Below are positions 1 through 9,659 of a stretch of DNA of 64,000 nt, piece by piece. The notes below the pieces were generated by a model. That model was not told where the DNA came from, did not search any database, and was given only the letters and a program-made list of their open reading frames with translations. Source of the DNA: Foliimonas ilicis (GTDB lineage: Bacteria; Pseudomonadota; Alphaproteobacteria; Rhizobiales; Rhizobiaceae); contig NZ_JBDUUH010000008.1 of assembly GCF_039939195.1 (NCBI RefSeq), forward strand, positions 62,001 to 126,000, in the 5' to 3' direction. The stretch's first letter is position 1; each line of letters begins with the position of its first letter. A program made the translations under genes and the position numbers.

Positions 1-78
1 ACCGTGTTTTTTGGCTGCGCGAGCGTGATCGCGATCCTTGCCATACCTATCATTGCGAAGGTTTCGGACCGGAATTGA
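1..78 (+). CDS. C-terminal fragment of a membrane protein
   Basis: An open frame enters from the left edge and ends at a TGA at 76-78. The 25 visible residues are mostly hydrophobic and end in a short polar tail (AKVSDRN), which would fit the last transmembrane helix of a transporter such as an MFS permease. The fragment is too short to assign a family. It lies on the same strand as metH, about 90 bases upstream. Confidence 0.45.
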   Translation, partial: TVFFGCASVIAILAIPIIAKVSDRN

Positions 79-116
79 TCCATAATAGGTTATCGCTCGA
101 CTCGATGCGAATATTG

Positions 117-136
117 ACATAAACATATCTTTATGT
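117..136. promoter_or_regulatory. palindromic operator candidate upstream of metH
   Basis: Inverted repeat with 7-bp perfect arms, ACATAAA at 117-123 and TTTATGT at 130-136, around the 6-base centre CATATC. It sits 34 bases before the metH start. AT-rich palindromes of this type are the kind bound by small ArsR-family regulators, some of which sense S-adenosylhomocysteine and control methionine-cycle genes. Assignment to such a regulator is inference. No regulator gene of that type lies in the window. Confidence 0.5.
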
Positions 137-169
137 GATCTGGTAGGCTTGTCGCTTTAGCTTATTCGG

Positions 170-3967
<3,798 letters not shown>

Positions 3968-3978
3968 ATCCTGGCGCG

Positions 3979-3998
3979 GTTTCTGTTTTGACAGAAAC
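3979..3998 (+). terminator. hairpin after metH
   Basis: Perfect 8-bp stem, GTTTCTGT (3979-3986) and ACAGAAAC (3991-3998), around a TTTG loop, 11 bases after the metH stop. There is no U-tract after it, so it may be a weak terminator or a 3'-end stabilising structure. Confidence 0.4.
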
Positions 3999-4113
3999 GT
4001 GGGCACCCCCCTCTGCCCTACCGGGCATCTCCCCCGCAAGCGGGGCATTGTTTACATCTGACTGTTTTTGGATTCTTCTGCTGCCTGTCATGTGATTTGG
4101 TGGGAGAAGAAGG

Positions 4114-4464
4114 ATGGACTGTCCAAATTGCCAGAGCCAGGATTTGCGCAAGACCGGTCGCAAGGACGGGGCGCAACGCTATTGCTGCCGGTCGTGCGGA
4201 CGCTACTGTACGGATAGGCCTCGCCGGTTCAGCCCGCAAACCAAAGCGCAGGCTGTGGACATGTATCTCAACAATGTCGGCATCCGCAAAATCGCGCGCT
4301 TTGTCGGCGCCTCGCCGGCCGGCGTGTTGCGCTGGATACGCAAGGAGCATGAGGCCGTGCAGGCGCGGCTGGCCAAGTCTGGCCCAGCCTGTGTGACTGA
4401 GGCCGACATTATCGAGATGGACGAGATCTATACTTTCGTTCAAAAAAACAGCAGCGGGCGGTGA
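4114..4464 (+). CDS. insA: IS1-family transposase, upstream frame (InsA-like)
   Basis: 116 residues. A zinc-ribbon (CPNCQ...CRSCGRYC, residues 2-30) is followed by a helix-turn-helix (about 55-80), the DNA-binding half of IS1 transposases. The frame runs into the catalytic region: EMDE at 101-104 supplies the first catalytic Asp (D103), then the frame ends at TGA 4462-4464. The heptamer A-AAA-AAC (4443-4449) lies in the correct phase (CAA AAA AAC) for a -1 slip. The slip joins this frame to the downstream one, giving KKQQRAVIWTAF across the junction. Alone, the product would act as the InsA-type repressor. Confidence 0.88.
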   Translation: MDCPNCQSQDLRKTGRKDGAQRYCCRSCGRYCTDRPRRFSPQTKAQAVDMYLNNVGIRKIARFVGASPAGVLRWIRKEHEAVQARLAKSGPACVTEADIIEMDEIYTFVQKNSSGR

Positions 4465-4820
4465 TCTGGACCGCCTTCAGCCGCCGTCAGAACCGGGTCG
4501 TTGCCTATCATATCGGCGACAAGGGCGTGACGAGCGCCATGACCATCTACCGGCTCGTCAAACAGGCCGTGGGCACGATCGAGGCGATCTATACCGATGC
4601 CAACTCCAGCTATCATCTGGCCTTCGAGCGCATGGGGATCGGCGAGCCTCATACCCAGACCAAGGCGCAGACACATCTGATCGAGGCATCCAACTCATCG
4701 ATCCGCGACAACCTCGCCCGCTTCAACCGTCGATCAAAGCGCTTTTCAAAAACCCATCAGATGCTCGACATAACCCTCGCTCTGTTCTTCAACAGGCATC
4801 TAATTACGAGTCCAATGTAA
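4461..4820 (+). CDS. insB: IS1-family transposase, downstream catalytic frame (InsB-like)
   Basis: This frame lies at -1 relative to the upstream frame and is expected to be expressed only as a fusion made by slippage at 4443-4449. It carries the rest of the DDE catalytic core: the second Asp in YTDANSSY and the Glu in HLIEASNSS. These are followed by the basic RFNRRSKRFSK segment typical of IS1 InsB. The fused protein would be about 235 residues, the usual IS1 size. No frame-disrupting mutation is visible, so the element looks potentially active. Confidence 0.85.
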   Translation: MIWTAFSRRQNRVVAYHIGDKGVTSAMTIYRLVKQAVGTIEAIYTDANSSYHLAFERMGIGEPHTQTKAQTHLIEASNSSIRDNLARFNRRSKRFSKTHQMLDITLALFFNRHLITSPM

Positions 4821-5108
4821 ACACTGCCCTCAAGGGTGGAGATTATCCTGTCATGAAAGCGCGGCGCTAATTGCTGACATTGCAGAATGAAGGCGGCGAG
4901 TTGCATAGCCAATCTCCCCCCTTGAGGGGGAGATGCCCGGCAGGGCAGAGGGGGGTGATGTCCCGCAAGCGTTTCTATTTAAAATGAGATGCACCACCCT
5001 TCCGAAATAGGCGGCCTTCAATTCTAAACATCGCCAGTGTCGCCCGACGCGTATGCGATGTCGCATTCGCATCGGCGGTGCAGACGCGACAGTGTTTACA
5101 TGAAGCCA

Positions 5109-5287
5109 CTTCAGGTGCTGGCCCCTTCAACAGGGCCGGAGAATTGGGAAGCCGGTTTAAATCCGGCGCTGCCCCCGCAACGGTGGTGGAGCTAATCACG
5201 GTGGGAGACCACTGGGCCGAATGGCCTGGGAAGGTGTCCGTGAGGGTCCGGCGGGACCAGCTCCAGAGCCCGGAAACCAGCCTGAGG
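5109..5287 (+). promoter_or_regulatory. cobalamin (adenosylcobalamin) riboswitch
   Basis: The conserved B12-box pattern is present. A 5' P1 strand has TCAGGTGCT (5111-5119). A helix follows with GAGAATTGGGAAGCCGG. The B12 box proper is at 5151-5183 (GCCGGTTTAAATCCGGC, then GCTGCCCCCGCAACGG). The 3' closing segment is GCCCGGAAACCAGCCTGA, ending near 5285; CCTG at 5281-5284 pairs with CAGG at 5112-5115. About 130 bases separate it from the gbcA start. That stretch can pair GGTGGGCGG (from 5310) with the CCGCCC segment near 5361 and may form the expression platform. Such riboswitches normally lower expression when B12 is plentiful. Confidence 0.93.
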
Positions 5288-5419
5288 AGATTTGAACTCG
5301 ACTGATCGCGGTGGGCGGTCAAGCGGTAGATCATTGTGCGGTGCCTTGAAACAGGCGTCCGCCCGATCGTCTTCCCCTGAAATCACCACCAGTTCAGTCC
5401 TTAATTGCGAGGACAGGAC

Positions 5420-6667
5420 ATGGACGCACGCAACGAAATGCTGAGGCAGATACGCAGCCGCAAGGATGGGTTCAGCCTCGAACAGGCCTTTTACACCGAC
5501 CCCGACTATTTCAAGCTCGACCTTGAAATGATCTGGTACCGGGACTGGCTTTTCATCGGTCACGATTGCGAGCTTCCCAAGCCCGGCAGCTACATCACCG
5601 CGCAGGTGGGCGATTATCCCGTCGTCATCGTGCGCGACCAGAAGGGCGACATCCGCGCCTTCCACAATTCATGCCGTCACCGCGGCAGCCGCGTTTGCAG
5701 CGCCGCCAAAGGCACGGCCGCAAAGCTCGTCTGCCCCTATCACCAGTGGACTTACGAGCTAGACGGACGGCTGCTTTTCGCACGCCAGATGGCGGAGGAT
5801 TTCGATAAGAGCCAGTTCGGCCTGAAGCCGGTCGCCTGCGAATCCATCGGCGGCTATATCTTCATCTGCCTGGCCGATGAACCCGTCGATCTGGCGCCCG
5901 CCCGCGCGCTGATCGAGCCATACCTAGCGCCGCACCGATTGCGCGAGACGAAGGTCGCGTTTGAAAGCACTATCATCGAAAAGGGAAACTGGAAGCTCGT
6001 CTGGGAAAACAACCGCGAGTGCTACCATTGCGCCGGAAACCATCCCGAACTTTGCAAGACCTTCCCGGAAGCGCCGACTGTAACCGGCGTCAATGGGGCC
6101 GACAGCGACCCGGAAATGCTGGCGCATTGGCAGAAATGCGAAGCAGCAGGCCTGCCCAGCCGCTTCCGCATTGCCGATGACGGTCAGTTCCGCGCGACAC
6201 GTGCGCCGCTGCTGCGCGATGCTGTCAGCTACACGATGACGGGCAAACGCGCGGTGAAGAAGAACCTGTCCGACAGCGTCAGCACCGACCGCATCGGCTC
6301 GATGCTGCTCTACCATTATCCGACGACATGGAATCACGTGCTTGGCGACCACGCTGTCACCTTCCGCGTGCTGCCGATCAGCGCGACCGAGACGGCGGTG
6401 ACGACCAAATGGCTGGTTCACAAGGATGCGGTCGAGGGCGTCGATTATGATCTGGCCGAACTCACCCATGTCTGGACTGAAACCAACGATCAGGACCGCC
6501 GTATCGTCGAGGAAAACGCCTTCGGCATCAAATCGCCGGCCTATGAGCCCGGCCCGTACTCGCAGGAGCATGAAGGCGGCGTGATGCAATTCCTCGAATG
6601 GTACTGCAATTTCATCGAACCGCGCCTAGCGGATGGTGAAAAGCCTGCGCTTCGTAGCGTGGCGTGA
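5420..6667 (+). CDS. gbcA: glycine betaine monooxygenase, Rieske oxygenase subunit
   Basis: Oxidatively demethylates glycine betaine to dimethylglycine and formaldehyde, using electrons from the partner reductase GbcB. The 415-residue protein has a Rieske 2Fe-2S centre (Cys85-x-His87 and Cys105-x2-His108). It also has a mononuclear iron site (ECYHCAGNH, His203 and His208). Segments such as CPYHQWTYELDGRLLFA, TTKWLVHKDAVEGVDYD and TNDQDRR resemble GbcA more than aromatic-ring dioxygenases. Stachydrine demethylase (Stc2) is a close alternative. The ATG at 5420 is chosen because GAGGA at 5409-5413 is well spaced; an in-frame TTG lies at 5405. It lies directly under a cobalamin riboswitch. Confidence 0.88.
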   Translation: MDARNEMLRQIRSRKDGFSLEQAFYTDPDYFKLDLEMIWYRDWLFIGHDCELPKPGSYITAQVGDYPVVIVRDQKGDIRAFHNSCRHRGSRVCSAAKGTAAKLVCPYHQWTYELDGRLLFARQMAEDFDKSQFGLKPVACESIGGYIFICLADEPVDLAPARALIEPYLAPHRLRETKVAFESTIIEKGNWKLVWENNRECYHCAGNHPELCKTFPEAPTVTGVNGADSDPEMLAHWQKCEAAGLPSRFRIADDGQFRATRAPLLRDAVSYTMTGKRAVKKNLSDSVSTDRIGSMLLYHYPTTWNHVLGDHAVTFRVLPISATETAVTTKWLVHKDAVEGVDYDLAELTHVWTETNDQDRRIVEENAFGIKSPAYEPGPYSQEHEGGVMQFLEWYCNFIEPRLADGEKPALRSVA

Positions 6668-6688
6668 GGGACGGGAGATGTTTGTGCC

Positions 6689-6816
6689 CTACGTTGCCCC
6701 CCTCTGTCCTGCCGGACATCTCCCCCACAGGTGGGGAGATTACGCAATTTCGTCGACACGGCTGATCTCCCCCCATGTGGGGGAGATGGGCGGCAGCCCA
6801 GAGGGGGGCAACGTAG
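6689..6816. repeat. MITE-like palindromic repeat, family B, copy 1
   Basis: Inverted-repeat ends CTACGTTG and CAACGTAG, each followed inward by CCCCCCTCTG-type and ACATCTCCCCC-(A)CA-type palindromes. It fills most of the 189-bp gap between gbcA and gbcB. A second copy with the same ends lies at 63620-63781. Family A repeats share the CTCTG(C/T)CCTGCCGG(G/A)CATCTCCCC core but have different outer ends. No coding capacity. Confidence 0.8.
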
Positions 6817-6856
6817 AGTGCCGTACCTTTGAAGTTCGCTGCGAAAGCACTCACCC

Positions 6857-7954
6857 ATGAACGCCGCCGTCAGCCTCTACAAACATCTCGACGAGATGAT
6901 GCCGTGGAACGACCGGCTTCAGGTGCTGGAGTGTATCGCCGTCACCGACGAAGCGCCGGACGTCAAAACCTTCACCTTCCGCTCGGACAACCAGACGTGG
7001 TTCCGCTACCAGCCGGGCCAGTTCATCACATTCGAACTGCCGACGGCACCCGAACCGCTGATGCGCACCTACACGCTGTCGTCCAGCCCGTCGCGACCGT
7101 TCTCGATTGCCGTTACCGTCAAGGCGCAGGCTGGCAGCATCGGCACACGCTGGATGTTCGACAATCTGAGGCCGGGCGAACTGGTCAAGGCTTACGGGCC
7201 GACCGGCGATTTCTCGCTGCATAATTATCCGTCCGCGAAATACCTGTTCATCTCGGCGGGTTCGGGCATCACGCCGATGATGTCGATGACGCGCTGGCTC
7301 AACGATTGCTCGCCGGAAACCGATGTCTCCTTCGTCAACTGCGCGCGGCGTCCGGAAGAGATCATCTTCCGCAAGGAACTGGAATTGCTGGGCAGCCGTA
7401 TGCCGGGTCTCGGTCTCGGTTTCCTGATCGAGGAGCGTTCTAGCCGCGAAAGCTGGTTCGGCCATATGGGCCGCATCGATGCGGTTCGCCTGCCGCTACT
7501 CGCGCCCGATTTCAGGGAGCGCGAGATTTTCTGTTGCGGCCCTGAGCCTTTCATGCGGGCCGTGCGCGAAATGCTGCAATCGGCAGGTTTCGATATGGAG
7601 CATTATCATCAGGAAAGCTTTCACGCGCCGGTCGAAGTCGTGCCAGCGCCTTTTTCCGATGTGGAAATGCCTGCCGGAACCGAAGTCCCACAAAGCATAT
7701 CGGTGCGGTTTTCACTCTCGGACGTCGATACAGAATGCTTTTCGGGCCAGACGGTTTTGCAGACGGCGCGTGCCTCCGGCGTGCGTATTCCGGCTGCCTG
7801 CGAGTTCGGATTGTGCGGAACCTGTAAGGTTCGCAAGGTCGCGGGCGATGTCGAGATGAGCCACAATGGCGGCATTCTCGATCATGAAATCGACGATGGG
7901 TTCATCCTTGCCTGCTGCTCGAAGCCACTCGGCGCAATCGAGATCGAGGCCTGA
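6857..7954 (+). CDS. gbcB: glycine betaine monooxygenase, flavin/2Fe-2S reductase subunit
   Basis: Electron-transfer partner of GbcA: takes electrons from NAD(P)H via FAD and a ferredoxin domain. The 365-residue protein has the usual order. The FAD-binding RTYTLSSSP motif is near residue 75. A nucleotide-binding domain starts at ISAGSGITPMMSM, and CCGPEPFM follows near 228. A C-terminal plant-type 2Fe-2S domain has C315-x4-C320-x2-C323 and C353 or C354. It follows gbcA on the same strand, but a palindromic repeat fills the gap, so co-transcription is probable yet not certain. Confidence 0.88.
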   Translation: MNAAVSLYKHLDEMMPWNDRLQVLECIAVTDEAPDVKTFTFRSDNQTWFRYQPGQFITFELPTAPEPLMRTYTLSSSPSRPFSIAVTVKAQAGSIGTRWMFDNLRPGELVKAYGPTGDFSLHNYPSAKYLFISAGSGITPMMSMTRWLNDCSPETDVSFVNCARRPEEIIFRKELELLGSRMPGLGLGFLIEERSSRESWFGHMGRIDAVRLPLLAPDFREREIFCCGPEPFMRAVREMLQSAGFDMEHYHQESFHAPVEVVPAPFSDVEMPAGTEVPQSISVRFSLSDVDTECFSGQTVLQTARASGVRIPAACEFGLCGTCKVRKVAGDVEMSHNGGILDHEIDDGFILACCSKPLGAIEIEA

Positions 7955-7956
7955 CG

Positions 7957-8199
7957 ATGGGATCTGAAAACGATACCCGCCCTGGCCTGATTGCACGCGA
8001 ACGACGCAGCGGACCGACGCCGAAAATGGCTCAGGCCTGCCCGGAGGATGTGCTTTTGTCGTGGCTCATGTGGCTGCCGGAGGGAACGGACCACGCGCAG
8101 GCTGCCAGAAAAGAGATCGCGAAACTCGAGACGAAGGGGCCACTGCCGCAGAATTTGCAGCGGCTTCGCGACCTTTTTCTCGAAATTTCCGCCCGGTAA
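7957..8199 (+). CDS. small conserved-looking protein of unknown function
   Basis: 80 residues, starting two bases after the gbcB stop and so very likely translationally coupled to it. It has a basic N-terminus, a central hydrophobic SWLMWLP stretch and a helical C-terminus (ARKEIAKLE...LQRLRDLFLEI). I recognise no family. Its position as the last gene before a strong terminator suggests an accessory role in betaine demethylation or its regulation. Confidence 0.6.
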   Translation: MGSENDTRPGLIARERRSGPTPKMAQACPEDVLLSWLMWLPEGTDHAQAARKEIAKLETKGPLPQNLQRLRDLFLEISAR

Positions 8200-8204
8200 T
8201 TGCG

Positions 8205-8233
8205 AAAAACGCGCCGGATTCCAGCGCGTTTTT
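8205..8233. terminator. bidirectional rho-independent terminator
   Basis: Perfect stem AAAAACGCGC (8205-8214) and GCGCGTTTTT (8224-8233) with a 9-base loop. It has A- and T-runs on both sides, so it can end both the gbc transcript (rightward) and the rha transcript (leftward, from rhaI). Confidence 0.85.
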
Positions 8234-8240
8234 CTAAAAC

Positions 8241-9533
8241 TCAGACGATGCCGCCGCTTCCGCCTGCCACCGCAGGACGTTCCGCCGCGACTTTCTGGCG
8301 ATAGCCGCTTGTGCGATATGCAGCGACCGGATCGATAGCTCCGCCTGAAATCTGACGTGCCGAGGCCAGTATCGGCTCGACATCGGTGCGGTATGCAGCC
8401 TTCAAGGTCTGCGTTGCCATCAGCGCGTCGTTGGTTTCCTGGAAGTCGTAGAGCTTCTTGCGATCAACCAGCAAAGCGGCGGCATAGGCGCGCTGGACTT
8501 CGATTGCCGAGAGCATCAGGCTTTCGATCGGGTCCGTTACATTGTGGCTCTGGTCGAGCATATGTGCTGGATCGAAGCTTTCGGCCTTGTTGAGTTCCGC
8601 ATCGACCAGCTCGTTGAAAACGAGGAACAGGCGGTACGGATCGATCGATCCGGCATCCAGATCGTCGTCGCCATATTTGGAATCGTTGAAGTGGAAACCG
8701 CCCAGTTTCTTGAACTGGATCAGGCGGGACACGATCATCTCGATATTGACGTTGGGCGCATGGTGGCCGAGATCGACGAGGCAATAGGCCTTTTCGCCCA
8801 GTTCCTGCGCGATGATGTAGTTGGTGCCCCAATCCTGCACGACGGTCGAATAGAAGGCCGGTTCGTACATTTTGTGTTCGGTGAACAGCCGCCAATCGTC
8901 CGGCAGGCCGGCATAGATCGCCTTGGCTGAATCCAAATAGCGTTCGAATGCGCGGGCGAAATTCACCTGTCCGGGGAAGTTCGAGCCGTCGCCGATCCAG
9001 ATCGTCAGCGCCTTGGAGCCGATCTCGCGGCCGATCTCTATGCATTCGAGATTGTGCTCGACTGCCTGATTGCGCGCACCGGAATCGGCGTTGGTCAGCG
9101 AGCCGAATTTATAGCTGTGCTTCTGCTCGACGGCATCGGAAAAAGTGTTGGAATTCATAGCGTCGAAGCCCATGCCGAAGCGGCTTGCCGCCTGCTTCAA
9201 GCGCTTCGGGTCGGCCTTGTCCCATGGAATGTGCAGCGAAACGTTGGGCGTCGCGCGGGTCAATTGCTGGATGACTGCGCAATCCTCGATCTTGTCGAAA
9301 ATATCGCGCGGCTCGCCTGCACCCGGAAAGCGGGCGAAGCGCGTGCCGCCGGTGCCGACACCCCATGATGGGACCGCGACGGAGAAAGCGGCGACCTTGT
9401 CGCGGATCGCGTCGATTGCGATGCCGCGCCGGTCAAGGCGCTCACCAAGCGATTCATAGTCGCGCTTGAGTTCGGCCTCGCGGCTGGCGTTTTCGCGTTC
9501 GAGAATGTCCGCGGAGATGATGTTTTCGGTCAA
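8241..9533 (-). CDS. rhaI: L-rhamnose isomerase (rhizobial RhaI type)
   Basis: Interconverts L-rhamnose and L-rhamnulose; cytoplasmic. The product belongs to the xylose-isomerase-like TIM-barrel group. Motifs include SLHIPWDK, LVDLGHHAPNVNIE and GFHFNDSKYGDDDLDAG, the latter two carrying likely metal ligands. I start at TTG 9533 because it follows an AGGGAGG ribosome site by five bases. It also gives 430 residues, the length known for this family. A GTG at 9551 would add six residues but lacks a good site. Downstream of rhaD on the same strand, with a 126-bp gap containing a hairpin. Confidence 0.93.
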   Translation of the reverse strand: MTENIISADILERENASREAELKRDYESLGERLDRRGIAIDAIRDKVAAFSVAVPSWGVGTGGTRFARFPGAGEPRDIFDKIEDCAVIQQLTRATPNVSLHIPWDKADPKRLKQAASRFGMGFDAMNSNTFSDAVEQKHSYKFGSLTNADSGARNQAVEHNLECIEIGREIGSKALTIWIGDGSNFPGQVNFARAFERYLDSAKAIYAGLPDDWRLFTEHKMYEPAFYSTVVQDWGTNYIIAQELGEKAYCLVDLGHHAPNVNIEMIVSRLIQFKKLGGFHFNDSKYGDDDLDAGSIDPYRLFLVFNELVDAELNKAESFDPAHMLDQSHNVTDPIESLMLSAIEVQRAYAAALLVDRKKLYDFQETNDALMATQTLKAAYRTDVEPILASARQISGGAIDPVAAYRTSGYRQKVAAERPAVAGGSGGIV

Positions 9534-9563
9534 ATTCGCCTCCCTTATCACCCTTCTCCGCCT

Positions 9564-9583
9564 CTCCCCCTGAACAGGGGGAG
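9564..9583. repeat. GC-rich hairpin between rhaD and rhaI
   Basis: CTCCCCCTG (9564-9572) pairs perfectly with CAGGGGGAG (9575-9583) over a two-base loop. It resembles the inner hairpin of the intergenic palindromes elsewhere in the window and may be a remnant of one. Without a U-tract it is more likely a stabilising or partial-termination structure than a full terminator. Confidence 0.5.
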
Positions 9584-9659
9584 GATTGAAGCGAGCAGCC
9601 GAAAGGCCGAAGGGTTTTTCGATATAGTTGCGTTTGTAACTAACGGTCGAAATCGAGAC

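Larger units (their letters stand above)
4044..4828 (+). mobile_element. IS1-family insertion sequence, about 785 bp
   Basis: The ends are inverted repeats: GGCATTGTTTACAT at 4044 and, read inward from 4828, GGCAGTGTTTACAT. That is 13 of 14 matches, with GACT matching again a few bases further in. The size is close to the roughly 770 bp of IS1. It carries two overlapping frames joined by a slippery site, as in the IS1 family. The nine flanking bases on each side (CGCAAGCGG and CTCAAGGGT) match at six positions, which suggests a decayed 9-bp target duplication. It is inserted in the left arm of a palindromic intergenic repeat. Confidence 0.85.
4003..4956. repeat. MITE-like palindromic repeat, family A, copy 1, split by an IS
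   Basis: The left arm (from 4003, GCACCCCCC...) and the right arm (ending at 4956) are inverted copies of the same roughly 45-base sequence. Its core is CTCTGCCCT-(A/G)-CCGGGCATCTCCCC. The internal segment at about 4860-4905 matches the interior of the copy at 55255-55416 in the opposite orientation. Removing the IS1-family element restores an element of about 170 bp, like the intact copy. No coding capacity. Confidence 0.8.

Noticed and set aside
79..169. SAM or cobalamin riboswitch ahead of metH
   Set aside because: The region is only 91 bases, lacks the B12 box and any SAM-aptamer pattern, and contains a simple palindrome instead.
4044..4828. frameshifted, dead transposase pseudogene
   Set aside because: The frame change coincides exactly with a functional IS1-type slippery heptamer in the right phase, so it is better explained as programmed.
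6689..6816. CRISPR-like repeats among the GC-rich palindromes
   Set aside because: Copies are dispersed, inverted and flank variable middles once each; there is no regular array of repeats and spacers.
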